A stretch of DNA of 64,000 nt from UBA11475 sp045655805 (GCA_045655805.1 JAZOPZ010000003.1:1-64000), one strand, 5' to 3'; shown: positions 1 to 7,568, counted from the first letter of the stretch. A program made the numbers and translations. The notes: generated by a model not told the origin, from the sequence alone.

Positions 1-139
1 ACAAGTTTAGAAGAATACATAGCAATTGTTGAAGATTGGTTAGTTTTTTACAACACTAAAAGATTAAAAAACAGGAAGAAATCTTAATTCCTTCCTGTTT
101 AGCCTTTTTTTATCCGTGCACTTTTTGGGGTGCAGTTCA
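1..139 (+). mobile_element. IS3-family element remnant: transposase C-terminus and right end
   Basis: Frame 1 is open from the window edge to a TAA at 85-87. It encodes a tail with DWLVFYNTKRL, like the end of the integrase (rve) domain of IS3-family OrfB transposases, where a FYN-x-KR motif lies near the C-terminus. About 35 bases further on, TTTTTGGGGTGCAGTTCA at 122-139 matches, in reverse, the terminal repeat typical of IS150-group IS3 elements (TGAACTGCACCCC...). The usual SPVEYR-type ending is missing, so the copy may be diverged or broken. The rest lies outside the window. Both the domain call and the repeat call are from memory of the family. Confidence 0.5.
69..111 (+). terminator. 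Intrinsic terminator after the transposase remnant
   Basis: A perfect 10-bp stem (69-78 with 91-100) is followed within a few bases by a run of seven T. It overlaps the last codons of the transposase tail. Confidence 0.7.
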
Positions 140-198
140 AATTCAACGCCTTTTAATTTTTCTACCCACAAAAATATTTTTTAAAGCGATTAAATCGT

Positions 199-227
199 TT
201 GATATTTTTTTTGATTAGTGTTATAAT
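199..227 (+). promoter_or_regulatory. Sigma-A promoter for the tRNA pair
   Basis: TTGATA at 199-204 and TATAAT at 222-227 are separated by 17 bp. The tRNA-Pro gene begins about 40 bases further on, and both tRNAs are probably co-transcribed. Confidence 0.75.
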
Positions 228-267
228 ACAACGGCTTAACAAATAAAAGTTGGAGTACGACATGTAA

Positions 268-343
268 CGGGGTGTAGCGCAGTTGGTAGCGCGCTTGGTT
301 CGGGACCAAGAGGCCGGGTGTTCAAGTCACCTCACTCCGACCA
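268..343 (+). tRNA. tRNA-Pro(CGG)
   Basis: A complete cloverleaf can be drawn. The acceptor arm pairs 268-274 with 333-339 (one G-T). The D stem is GCGC/GCGC. The anticodon stem CTTGG/CCAAG closes a seven-base loop with anticodon CGG at 301-303. The T arm has loop TTCAAGT. An A discriminator base is followed by an encoded CCA at 341-343. It reads proline CCG codons. Confidence 0.93.
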
Positions 344-348
344 TATAT

Positions 349-437
349 GGAGAGATGTCAGAGTGGTTGAATGAGCACGATTGGAAATCGTGTTTACCCG
401 AAAGGTAACGCAGGTTCAAATCCTGTTCTCTCCGCCA
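349..437 (+). tRNA. tRNA-Ser(GGA)
   Basis: This is a class II tRNA. The acceptor GGAGAGA (349-355) pairs with TCTCTCC. The anticodon stem CACGA/TCGTG (376-380 with 388-392) encloses loop TTGGAAA with anticodon GGA at 383-385. A long variable arm (TTACC-GAAA-GGTAA) is followed by a T arm with TTCAAAT and an encoded CCA end. It starts five bases after tRNA-Pro, so the two form one transcript. Confidence 0.94.
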
Positions 438-442
438 AGAAG

Positions 443-469
443 AGAACGATATCCAATCGTTCTTTTTTT
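443..469 (+). terminator. Intrinsic terminator of the tRNA operon
   Basis: The 8-bp stem AGAACGAT/ATCGTTCT (443-450 with 456-463) is followed directly by a T run. Confidence 0.8.
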
Positions 470-481
470 ATTATTAATTTT

Positions 482-602
482 AGGATTTGAACCTGCTACG
501 CAAGGTTCATCCACTAGCGTGGGACAGCTATCCCCTCGCAAACTTTTGTTTGCCTTCCCCTTATTAAGGGGCAGAACACCCGCCTTTTCCGCCACGTAAA
601 TA
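482..602 (-). other. GC-rich structured segment, possibly a degenerate class II tRNA or unknown RNA
   Basis: The segment is clearly richer in GC than its surroundings and contains successive hairpins. Read on the minus strand these are GCGGAA/TTCTGC, CCCC/GGGG with a seven-base loop TTAATAA, GCAAAC/GTTTGC, and a final GGATGAACC/GGTTCAAATCC stem. The last arm contains GCAGGTTCAAATCCT, identical over 15 bases to the T arm of the neighbouring tRNA-Ser (410-424) but inverted. The 5' part looks like the D-arm region of a Leu/Ser tRNA. The T stem has only three pairs and there is no acceptor pairing or CCA, so it is not a functional tRNA as read. The only open reading frame is a read-through from the tRNA and looks spurious. 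Confidence 0.35.
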
Positions 603-606
603 CTCC

Positions 607-807
607 CTAATTAAACATTTGATAAACTTCAATTTTAATTATTCTTGCAATTCTAAAAAGTGCAATTATTTCAAAATTGAAATTATTAGCCATAATTTTA
701 TTCAAGGTGTTAAGACTAATTTTGCACATCTTGCAAAATTTTGTTTTACTTATATTGTTTTCTAACATAAACTTTTCAATAATTTCCACATTAATCGTGT
801 TGTTCAT
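607..807 (-). CDS. Small HTH (XRE-like) regulator, divergent partner
   Basis: This 66-residue protein has the pattern of a single helix-turn-helix domain: SKTKFCKMCKISLNTLNKIM at about residues 20-39 fits an XRE-type recognition region. A GGGGG Shine-Dalgarno lies just before the ATG. It is transcribed away from a second small HTH gene (917-1120), and the shared 110-bp interval carries three TACCANNTGGTA palindromes. The arrangement resembles a CI/Cro-type switch or an autoregulated pair. What it controls beyond itself cannot be read from the sequence. Assignment to the XRE superfamily is likely but the protein is diverged. Confidence 0.6.
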   Translation of the reverse strand: MNNTINVEIIEKFMLENNISKTKFCKMCKISLNTLNKIMANNFNFEIIALFRIARIIKIEVYQMFN

Positions 808-821
808 ATTTGCCCCCTAAT

Positions 822-889
822 TACCATATGGTATATATATTATATATTTACCAATTGGTAAAAGTCAAGTAATTTATTACCATTTGGTA
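822..889. promoter_or_regulatory. Three TACCANNTGGTA operators between divergent HTH genes
   Basis: Perfect palindromes lie at 822-833 (TACCATATGGTA) and 849-860 (TACCAATTGGTA). A third copy at 878-889 (TACCATTTGGTA) has the same arms. Centres are 27 and 29 bp apart. The middle copy sits inside the spacer of the leftward promoter, the first covers its probable start site, and the third abuts the probable -10 (TACAAT, 890-895) of the rightward gene. They are very likely binding sites for one or both flanking HTH proteins. Confidence 0.75.
839..868 (-). promoter_or_regulatory. Leftward promoter of the small HTH gene
   Basis: On the minus strand TTGACT (863-868) and TATAAT (839-844) are separated by 18 bp. 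The central operator palindrome lies wholly within the spacer, so a bound repressor would block polymerase. Confidence 0.65.
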
Positions 890-916
890 TACAATTATTA
901 AAAATAAGGAGTTAAT

Positions 917-1120
917 ATGAATAAGTTTGCAGAAAGATTAAAAGAATTAAGAGAAGAAAATAATCTTACACAATATGAATTGTCTAAAAAGCTTAATATA
1001 AGCACTGCCTGTATTAATCGCTGGGAAAAGAATTTAAGAGTTCCAAATATTGATAGTATAATTATTCTTTGTCAATTTTTTGGTTGTTCATCAGATTATT
1101 TAATAGGTTTAGAAAACTAA
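917..1120 (+). CDS. Small XRE-family transcriptional regulator
   Basis: This 67-residue protein is essentially one HTH_3 domain. It starts FAERLKELREENNLTQYELS, has a recognition helix around STACINRWEKN, and ends in the common tail PNIDSIIILCQFFGCSSDYLIGL. AAGGAG lies six bases before the ATG. It is divergent from the HTH gene at 607-807 and shares the three palindromic operators with it. There is no sensor domain, so it probably acts by itself or through protein-protein contacts, as phage-type repressors and small Bacillota regulators do. Confidence 0.85.
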   Translation: MNKFAERLKELREENNLTQYELSKKLNISTACINRWEKNLRVPNIDSIIILCQFFGCSSDYLIGLEN

Positions 1121-1170
1121 AACTCAATCAAGAGTTCAATGAGTGAAGCACACGCTCCGCCAAATAAAAA

Positions 1171-1196
1171 AAACACGGATTTTGCCGTGTTTTTTA
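1171..1196. terminator. Bidirectional terminator
   Basis: The 8-bp stem AAACACGG/CCGTGTTT has T runs on either strand, so it can end both the rightward HTH gene and the leftward DeoR-type gene. Confidence 0.75.
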
Positions 1197-1203
1197 TTTT
1201 GTA

Positions 1204-1959
1204 TTAATATATAATTTTTATACCGTTCTCGTTAGCAAAATGAATAAATTCTTCTGGTGGTTTTTTATCGGTAACTATATAATCAAACTCTTTTGCCGAG
1301 CAAATAGTGGCAATATTAGAAAAGTTAAATTTACTGTTGTCGATCAAAAGAATTTTTACCCTCGAATTTTTCAAAACTTCTCTTTTAACAGTACACTGTT
1401 CAACGGTTTTTTCGGTAACGCAAAAATTTTCGTCAATCCCCGCGCAGGAAAGTACCGCTGTATCAAAGTTGAAATCCCGCAGTTGCGATAAAGTCATCGC
1501 ACCGTTAACAGAATTGAGGCTATACGAAACCGTTCCACCAAGCAAAATAACCCTACGGTTTTCATCTTGCGATACGCTTATTGCCGTTTGTATACCAGTA
1601 GTTACTATAGTTGAAAACTTCATATCAATATGTTTTGCCATAATTGCTACGGTCGAACTTGAATCCAAAAATAACGCTTTAGAGTTTTTAATAAGTGGCA
1701 AAGTTTTTTCAGCGATATATTCTTTTTCCTTTTTTAATTCGGACATACGATAGGAAAGTCCCGTTTCTTCGTGTTCATTTTGCACTAAAACTGCGCCACC
1801 GTGCGTTCGTCTTAATAAAGACTGTTTTTCAAGGTAGGCGAGATCGCGCCTAATCGTCGCTTCAGAAACGAATAATTTTTTTGCCAAAGTTTTAACTGAA
1901 AGCGTATTTTTTGCTTTAAGTTGTTCTAAAATTTCGTCTTGTCGTTCAAGTGTAATCAT
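1204..1959 (-). CDS. DeoR/GlpR-family transcriptional regulator of the rhamnose genes
   Basis: This is a typical DeoR-family repressor of about 251 residues. The N-terminal winged helix reads ERQDEILEQL ... VSEATIRRDLAYLEKQ ... RRTHGGA. The C-terminal part is a sugar-phosphate isomerase-like sensor domain with LFLDSSSTV, TTGIQTA and LLGGTV motifs that usually bind a phosphosugar. A GTG at 1971 is an alternative start, but GTGAG before the ATG at 1959 makes that ATG the better choice. It is divergent from rhaBAD, so control of rhamnose use is the obvious inference. An AraC-type activator does this job in E. coli, and DeoR-type control is common in Bacillota. Confidence 0.85.
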   Translation of the reverse strand: MITLERQDEILEQLKAKNTLSVKTLAKKLFVSEATIRRDLAYLEKQSLLRRTHGGAVLVQNEHEETGLSYRMSELKKEKEYIAEKTLPLIKNSKALFLDSSSTVAIMAKHIDMKFSTIVTTGIQTAISVSQDENRRVILLGGTVSYSLNSVNGAMTLSQLRDFNFDTAVLSCAGIDENFCVTEKTVEQCTVKREVLKNSRVKILLIDNSKFNFSNIATICSAKEFDYIVTDKKPPEEFIHFANENGIKIIY

Positions 1960-1992
1960 TTTTTTGCTCACTTTTTGTTTGTTTTTGATTGT

Positions 1993-2021
1993 ATTTTATC
2001 ATAAAAATAAAAATATGTCAA
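1993..2021 (-). promoter_or_regulatory. Promoter of the DeoR-family regulator
   Basis: TTGACA (2016-2021) and TAAAAT (1993-1998) on the minus strand have a 17-bp spacer. The promoter lies back to back with the rhaB promoter. Confidence 0.8.
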
Positions 2022-2036
2022 TATTATGAACAAATG

Positions 2037-2065
2037 TAGACATAAAACAAAAAAAGTGGTAAAAT
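2037..2065 (+). promoter_or_regulatory. Promoter of rhaBAD
   Basis: TAGACA (2037-2042) and TAAAAT (2060-2065) have a 17-bp spacer. AATCAAACAAA at 2068-2078, just after the -10, resembles in inverse the T/G-rich run TTTGTTTG...TGATT at 1974-1990. This pair is a tentative operator for the divergent DeoR protein. Confidence 0.65.
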
Positions 2066-2090
2066 TAAATCAAACAAATAGAGGTGCGAA

Positions 2091-3470
2091 ATGAAGTACT
2101 GTTTAGCAATAGATATAGGTGCGTCAAGTGGTAGACATATTTTAGGTAGTGTGCAAGACGGTAAAATGATTATGGAAGAAATTTACCGTTTCCCAAACGG
2201 ACCAACTGAAAAAAACGGCCATTTGGTTTGGGATATCGACGCTTTATTTTTTCACGTAGTCGAAGGGCTTAAAAAAGCAAACGAACTCGGCAAAATTCCT
2301 ACTACTGTTGGTGTTGATACTTGGGGCGTTGACTACGCTTTATTATCAAACGGAAAAATTATTGGTGATATGATTTCTTATCGTGATGCAAGGACGGATA
2401 AATCCTCTGAAGAAGTTGAAAAAGTTCTTCCGTTTACTGAACTTTATCAAAAAACTGGCATTGAGTTTGCAAAGTTTAATACTGTTTATCAATTGTACGA
2501 CGATTTATTGTCAGGCAAAATGGATAAGGCTGAAGACTTTTTACAACTCCCTGATTATTTGCACTATCTTTTAACGGGCGTTAAAAAGAACGAATATACC
2601 AACGCTACCACGACGGGTTTAGTAAATGCAAAAACTCATACTTGGGATTATGAAATTATAGATAAACTAGGTTTTAAGCGTAGTTTGTTCAAAGAATTAT
2701 CACAGCCAGGAACTATCGTTGGTGAATTCTCGAAAGAAATACAAGATAAAGTTGGGTATAATGCAACGGTGGTTTTACCAGCGACACACGATACTGCTAG
2801 CGCAGTTTTGGCAGTCCCTGACGAAACTATGGAAGAACTCTATATATCAAGTGGAACTTGGTCGCTCATGGGTGTTGTTGTTAAAGATGCAATAACAAAA
2901 GGATTTGACGGTAAGGTTTTTTCTAACGAGGGTAGTATAGATTTTAACTTTAGATATCAAACCAACATTATGGGCATGTGGATTTTCCAAAACGTTAAAA
3001 AAGAAATTGGTCAAGAGTATTCTTTCCAACAACTTACAGAGATGGCGGAAAAATCTAGTTACTCTGAAACTTTCAACGTAAACGATAAAAGATTTTTTGC
3101 TCCAAAATCTATGAGTGAAACAATCCTAAATTACTTTAAGGAACAAGGTACAAATCCACCAACTACTTTAGGTGATATGTGTCGTTCGGTATTCTTAAGT
3201 TTGGCTAAATGTTATGCAGAAACTGCTAGTGGTATTTCTCTTATAACAGGTAAAAAATTCAGTAAACTTTTTATCATTGGTGGTGGTAGTCAAAACAAGT
3301 TATTGAATAAATTTACACAGCAATCGACAGGGCTTAAGGTTTATGCAGGGCCGACTGAAGCAACGGCGGTTGGTAATATAACTATACAATTAATTTCGCA
3401 AGGAATTATCAAAGATATTTACCAAGCGAAAAAAATAATAAAAAACTCATTTGAGATAACGGAGATTTAA
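2091..3470 (+). CDS. rhaB: Rhamnulokinase
   Basis: The enzyme phosphorylates L-rhamnulose to L-rhamnulose 1-phosphate with ATP in the cytoplasm. It is 459 residues long, normal for the FGGY kinase family. The N-terminal ATPase half begins AIDIGASSGRH (phosphate 1 loop), followed by GVDTWGVDYALL. The C-terminal half has PATHDTASAV, ISSGTWSLMG and the adenosine motif IGGGSQNKLLN near residue 400. AGAGGTG precedes the ATG. It is first in an operon with the isomerase (one base between genes) and the aldolase, so the three convert rhamnose to dihydroxyacetone phosphate and lactaldehyde. Confidence 0.95.
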   Translation: MKYCLAIDIGASSGRHILGSVQDGKMIMEEIYRFPNGPTEKNGHLVWDIDALFFHVVEGLKKANELGKIPTTVGVDTWGVDYALLSNGKIIGDMISYRDARTDKSSEEVEKVLPFTELYQKTGIEFAKFNTVYQLYDDLLSGKMDKAEDFLQLPDYLHYLLTGVKKNEYTNATTTGLVNAKTHTWDYEIIDKLGFKRSLFKELSQPGTIVGEFSKEIQDKVGYNATVVLPATHDTASAVLAVPDETMEELYISSGTWSLMGVVVKDAITKGFDGKVFSNEGSIDFNFRYQTNIMGMWIFQNVKKEIGQEYSFQQLTEMAEKSSYSETFNVNDKRFFAPKSMSETILNYFKEQGTNPPTTLGDMCRSVFLSLAKCYAETASGISLITGKKFSKLFIIGGGSQNKLLNKFTQQSTGLKVYAGPTEATAVGNITIQLISQGIIKDIYQAKKIIKNSFEITEI

Positions 3471-3471
3471 T

Positions 3472-4704
3472 ATGTACGAATATGCAAAGCAAAAATATGC
3501 ACAGTTTGGTGTAGATACCGAAAAGGCTATGGAAATTTTATCGTCAGTACCAGTTGCTATTCATTGTTGGCAAGGTGACGACGTTAACGGTTTTGATAGT
3601 GTAGGCCCACTTACCGGTGGTATTCAAACTACGGGTAATTATCCAGGTAGAGCAACTACGCCTGAACAACTTATGCAAGATATGGAAAAGGTTTTCTCGT
3701 TAGTTCCTGGTACAAAAAAGTTAAACATACACGCTTCGTATGCAATTTTTGAAGATGGTGAATTTGCCGACCGTAACGAACTTTTGCCAAAACACTTTGA
3801 AAAATGGTTGCAATTTGCAAAAAAACTTGGTGTAGGCGTAGATTTTAACCCAACTTTCTTTTCTCATCCAAAAGCAAACGGCTTAACTTTGTCTTCTCCA
3901 AACGAAGACATAAGAAAGTTTTGGGTAAAACATGGTCAAGCGTGCGTTAAAATTTCTGAATATTTTGCAAAAGAAACGGGTGTTCCTTGCGTTATGAATA
4001 TTTGGACGGGCGACGGTCTTAAAGACGTTCCAGCGGATAGAAAAACCCCACGTGATAGGTACGCAAAGTCAATTGATGAAATTTTATCAATCGGCTACGA
4101 TAAAAATCTCGTTAAACCTTGTGTCGAATCAAAAGTGTTCGGTATTGGCGTGGAAAGTTACACTGTAGGTTCTGCTGAATTTACTTTATCATACGCGGCA
4201 ACCCGCGGTATTTTGCCACTTATGGATAACGGGCATTATCATCCAACTGAAATGGTTTCGGATAAAATCTCTGCACTTTTAACTTTCTATCCTGAAATCG
4301 CGCTTCACGTAACTCGTCCTGTAAGATGGGACTCTGACCACGTAGTTCTATTTGATGATGAAACCAAAGAAATTGCTAAAGAAATCGTTCGTAACGACGC
4401 GTTAAACAGAGTATATATCGCGCTTGACTATTTTGATGCAAGTATCAATAGAATTTCTGCTTGGGCAGTTGGCGCTAGAAATATGCAAAAAGCACTTTTA
4501 AGCGCATTACTAGAACCTGTTGCAGAATTGAAAAAGTTGCAAGATGAAGGCAACTATACAAAACTTATGTACTTGCAAGAAGAACTTAAAACTTTGCCGT
4601 TTGGCGAAGTTTGGGAAGAATATTTAAAACGCCAATCAGTTAAAAACGTAGATTGGTTTGAAGAAGTCGAAAAATATGAAAGAGAAATTTTATTAAATAG
4701 ATAA
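3472..4704 (+). CDS. rhaA: L-rhamnose isomerase
   Basis: The enzyme interconverts L-rhamnose and L-rhamnulose using divalent metal. The 410-residue length and the signature IHCWQGDDVNGF near residue 30 are typical of RhaA. So are GGIQTTGNYPGRA and the metal-site region MDNGHYHPTE with LHVTRPVRWDSDHVV in the C-terminal half. The gene starts one base after the rhaB stop, with GGAG in the rhaB 3' end, so translation is probably coupled. It is the first pathway step although second in gene order. Confidence 0.96.
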   Translation: MYEYAKQKYAQFGVDTEKAMEILSSVPVAIHCWQGDDVNGFDSVGPLTGGIQTTGNYPGRATTPEQLMQDMEKVFSLVPGTKKLNIHASYAIFEDGEFADRNELLPKHFEKWLQFAKKLGVGVDFNPTFFSHPKANGLTLSSPNEDIRKFWVKHGQACVKISEYFAKETGVPCVMNIWTGDGLKDVPADRKTPRDRYAKSIDEILSIGYDKNLVKPCVESKVFGIGVESYTVGSAEFTLSYAATRGILPLMDNGHYHPTEMVSDKISALLTFYPEIALHVTRPVRWDSDHVVLFDDETKEIAKEIVRNDALNRVYIALDYFDASINRISAWAVGARNMQKALLSALLEPVAELKKLQDEGNYTKLMYLQEELKTLPFGEVWEEYLKRQSVKNVDWFEEVEKYEREILLNR

Positions 4705-4715
4705 GGAGAAGTATT

Positions 4716-5585
4716 ATGTCTATCAGCGAAAAAATGAAAAAATTAGGTAAAAAAATCAACTACGGTTTCAAAAATATTGAAGACGCCCCTTTTATAGTCG
4801 AAATGTGTGAAACGACCGCAAATATGTATCGTATGGGTTGGGATGAAAGAAACGGTGGTAACATCAGTTATCTTTTAACCGAAGAAGAAGTTGCCGAATA
4901 TTTAGATATTAACGAAGTTATTAGAACCTTTCCACTTAACTTTAAGACTGAAGAACTTATCGGCAAATATTTTCTCGTAACTGGTACTGGTAAGTACTTC
5001 AAAAACGTAACGAAAGACCCTGAATATAATTTAGGTATATTTAGAATTGCTAAAGACGGTGAAAACGCTGAACTTTTATGGGGTTACTCTGACGGTGGTA
5101 GACCTACTAGTGAACTTCCAGCACATTTAATGAGTCACGCTGTAAGACTTAAACAAAACCCTAAGAATAGAATTATTCTTCATACGCACCCAACAAATTT
5201 ACTTGCTATGACTTTCCTCGTTCCACTTAACGACAAAGATTTTACTAGAGAACTTTGGCAAATGTGTACCGAATGTGTAGTAGTATATCCTGACGGTGTA
5301 GGCGTGTTACCTTGGATGCTTTGCGGTACTAACGATATCGGTATTGCTACCGCTAAGAAGTTTGAAGAGTACAGAATAGTAATTTGGGGCTTACACGGCA
5401 TCTATGGTTGTGGCGAAAGTTTTGACGAGGCTTTCGGTCTTGTTGAAACCGTTGAAAAAGCCGCTGATCTTTACATTAAAGTTACTTCTTGTGGTAAGCG
5501 TATTACAACTATTACCGATAGTCAACTTATGGAAGTAGTGGATGCACTTAACTTAAAAGTTAGAAAAGATTTCTTAAATATTTAG
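4716..5585 (+). CDS. rhaD: Rhamnulose-1-phosphate aldolase
   Basis: The enzyme cleaves L-rhamnulose 1-phosphate to dihydroxyacetone phosphate and L-lactaldehyde. It is a class II aldolase of 289 residues with the zinc histidines in IILHTHPTNLL near residue 150 and LHGIYGCG further on. GRPTSELPAHL carries the catalytic-loop pattern, and RNGGNISY near the N-terminus is the phosphate-binding region. AAGGAG lies eight bases before the ATG. No lactaldehyde dehydrogenase, mutarotase or rhamnose transporter is nearby, so uptake must be encoded elsewhere. Confidence 0.95.
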   Translation: MSISEKMKKLGKKINYGFKNIEDAPFIVEMCETTANMYRMGWDERNGGNISYLLTEEEVAEYLDINEVIRTFPLNFKTEELIGKYFLVTGTGKYFKNVTKDPEYNLGIFRIAKDGENAELLWGYSDGGRPTSELPAHLMSHAVRLKQNPKNRIILHTHPTNLLAMTFLVPLNDKDFTRELWQMCTECVVVYPDGVGVLPWMLCGTNDIGIATAKKFEEYRIVIWGLHGIYGCGESFDEAFGLVETVEKAADLYIKVTSCGKRITTITDSQLMEVVDALNLKVRKDFLNI

Positions 5586-5612
5586 TAAAAAGGCGGAGAA
5601 ATCCGCTTTTTT
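5586..5612 (+). terminator. Intrinsic terminator of rhaBAD
   Basis: A stem of seven pairs plus A-T extension closes a GAAA loop and is followed by a T run directly after the rhaD stop. Confidence 0.85.
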
Positions 5613-5645
5613 GTTGCAAAAAAGTGTAAAAATGTCACTTTAATA

Positions 5646-5674
5646 TTGACATTTGAAGTTAATAGTGATAAAAT
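5646..5674 (+). promoter_or_regulatory. Promoter of the lysine-riboswitch leader
   Basis: A perfect -35 TTGACA (5646-5651) is separated by 17 bp from -10 TAAAAT (5669-5674). The predicted start, near 5681, falls just before the first conserved riboswitch bases. Confidence 0.85.
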
Positions 5675-5680
5675 TACTAA

Positions 5681-5871
5681 AGATTGTAGAGGTGCGGATT
5701 TAATGATAAGCCGTTGTAGAGCATGGGCGACGGTGGTAAAGGTAAATCTGCCGAAGTGTGACGACTACTCAAAGTCGTTATGCTGGGCGTTTGTGGAATA
5801 CGCAAACGACTGTCACTTTTGTGGAGCGCTACTAAAATGTTATTTTTTGCGCTTTCACAAGCGCATTTTTT
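5681..5871 (+). promoter_or_regulatory. Lysine riboswitch (L box) with attenuator
   Basis: The leader contains the conserved blocks of the L box in order: AGAGGTGCGGA at 5688-5698, GCCGAAGTGTG, a long arm GTTATGCTGGGCGTTTG, the pairing ACGCAAACGACTGTCA, and TGGAGCGCTAC closing P1 at about 5822-5832. The terminator at 5848-5871 follows. By family knowledge, lysine binding favours the terminator and switches the next gene off. An 81-codon frame lying across this element (5646-5891) has no good ribosome site and is not a gene. The riboswitch controls only the NhaC-family transporter, which strongly suggests a role in lysine uptake. Confidence 0.93.
5848..5871 (+). terminator. Attenuator terminator of the lysine riboswitch
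   Basis: The stem TGCGCTT/AAGCGCA (5848-5854 with 5859-5865) closes a TCAC loop and is followed by six T. It lies between the aptamer and the transporter gene, as expected for a transcription-off switch. Confidence 0.85.
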
Positions 5872-5903
5872 ACTTTAGAAAAATTTTTTAAGGAGATACA
5901 CTT

Positions 5904-7568
5904 ATGCAAACCTTACTTTTAACGGGTGAATGGGCTGTTGGTACGTTTTTGGCTTTTGTTCCAGCAATTATAGCAATAGCACTTGCACTCATCACTAAGC
6001 AAGTTTACTTGTCTTTGTTTGCAGGTATATTCGTTGGTGCAATGTTCCTTGGTAATGGTAATCCTATACAAGCAATCGGCACTATTTACGAGGTTATGTC
6101 AGCAAAAATTGACGTAGGTATTCTTGCGTTCCTTGTTGTTCTTGGCATTATCGTTATTTTGTTGCAAAAATCAGGTGGTTCAAGGGCTTATGGTAATTGG
6201 GCATCAGACAAAATCAAAACGAAAGGTGGTGCTCTTGCTGCAACTTCTGCTTTAGGTTGTCTTATCTTTGTTGACGACTATTTTAACTGCTTAACCGTAG
6301 GTTCAGTTATGCGTCCTGTTACGGATAAGTTTAAAGTTTCAAGAGCAAAACTTGCTTATATTATCGATGCAACTGCTGCTCCTGTATGTATTATTGCACC
6401 GATTTCTTCTTGGGCATCAGCAGTAGGTAGTCAAATTGACGGTAACGGCTTAATGGTATTTATTCAAACTATTCCATTTAACCTTTACGCTCTTTTAACT
6501 ATCGCTTTCGTATTCTTTATTTCGCTTACCAACTTTGACTTTGGCAAGATGAGGCGTAACGAAATGGCTGCCCAAGCAGGTGACCTTTTAGCAGGCGAAA
6601 CCGAACTTCCTAGTGAAGACGTAGTTGGTATTGAATCTAATCCTAATGGTAAAGTTAGACACCTTATTATTCCTATCGTAATACTTATCGTAAGTTGTGT
6701 GCTTTGTATGAGTTACGTTGGTTTCTTCTATGATTGGACTGAAGGGGTTGAATGTTTAACAAGCGTATTCCAAGGTGGCACGGTTATTGATTCTTTTGCT
6801 AATACTAATTCAAGTTTAGCGCTTGCAATCGGTTCAACTCTTGCTCTCATTATTATTATTGCATACTACGTAATAGCAAAAGTCGTTAGTTTTAAATCTT
6901 GCATGGCAAGTTTTACCGAAGGCTTTAAGTCTATGGTTCCTGCAATTTTAATCTTAGTATTTGCATGGACAATCGGTGGTATTATGGGTGCAAAGGGTGG
7001 CTATCTTGACGCTAGAGAATTTATTAGCAAGATACTTGAATCTGGTAAATTCCCACATGGTTTATTACCTATTATATTCTTTATTTTGGCTTGTATAATT
7101 TCGTTCTCAACGGGTACTTCTTGGGGTACATTTGCGGTACTTATTCCGCTTGCAACTGCGTTCTATATGCCAGAAGGCGCTGAAACAGTTCAAGGTACCG
7201 TTCCTGTATTCTTAGTAGTTGCAGCAATACTTTCAGGCGGTGTATTTGGTGATCACGTTTCACCTATTTCAGATACAACGATTATGGCGTCGTCTGGCGC
7301 TCAATGTAACCACATTGATCACGTTAAAACGCAACTTCCATACGCAGGCTTTATTGCTATCATTGCAGCGTTTTCATACCTCGTACTTGGTCTTGTTCTT
7401 CAAAACGTAAAATCTTACGTTGTAGGTATGTTAATTACGCTTGGTATGGGCTTTGCTTTACTTGTTGGTACTATTGTTGTTATCAAAGTTCTTCAAGTAA
7501 AAAAGGCAAAAACGCCTGTAACTTTACCTGAACTTGATTCTCAACCAGTAGAAACTGTTGAAGAATAA
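5904..7568 (+). CDS. NhaC-family transporter under lysine control, probable lysine transporter
   Basis: This 554-residue integral membrane protein of the NhaC/ion transporter superfamily has about a dozen hydrophobic segments. Family-like stretches include FVDDYFNCLTVG, ATAAPVCIIAPISSWA, FSTGTSWGTFAVLIPLA and GGVFGDHVSPISDTTI. The name NhaC implies Na+/H+ exchange, but comparative genomics has linked lysine-riboswitch members (named LysW) to lysine uptake, probably sodium-coupled. Here the gene is alone behind the L box and its terminator, which supports that substrate. AAGGAG lies eight bases upstream of the ATG. Transport direction and coupling ion are inference. Confidence 0.82.
   Translation: MQTLLLTGEWAVGTFLAFVPAIIAIALALITKQVYLSLFAGIFVGAMFLGNGNPIQAIGTIYEVMSAKIDVGILAFLVVLGIIVILLQKSGGSRAYGNWASDKIKTKGGALAATSALGCLIFVDDYFNCLTVGSVMRPVTDKFKVSRAKLAYIIDATAAPVCIIAPISSWASAVGSQIDGNGLMVFIQTIPFNLYALLTIAFVFFISLTNFDFGKMRRNEMAAQAGDLLAGETELPSEDVVGIESNPNGKVRHLIIPIVILIVSCVLCMSYVGFFYDWTEGVECLTSVFQGGTVIDSFANTNSSLALAIGSTLALIIIIAYYVIAKVVSFKSCMASFTEGFKSMVPAILILVFAWTIGGIMGAKGGYLDAREFISKILESGKFPHGLLPIIFFILACIISFSTGTSWGTFAVLIPLATAFYMPEGAETVQGTVPVFLVVAAILSGGVFGDHVSPISDTTIMASSGAQCNHIDHVKTQLPYAGFIAIIAAFSYLVLGLVLQNVKSYVVGMLITLGMGFALLVGTIVVIKVLQVKKAKTPVTLPELDSQPVETVEE

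Noticed and set aside
381..599. 72-codon open frame after the tRNAs
   Set aside because: It starts inside tRNA-Ser and runs through its terminator and the structured segment. The protein contains typical antisense-tRNA translation (LGFEPAT...).
1240..1753. Open frames on the + strand opposite the DeoR-type gene
   Set aside because: They are shadows of a well-conserved gene on the other strand and have no start signals.
5646..5891. 81-codon open frame upstream of the NhaC-type gene
   Set aside because: It lies exactly over the lysine riboswitch and its terminator, has no ribosome site and gives an atypical protein.
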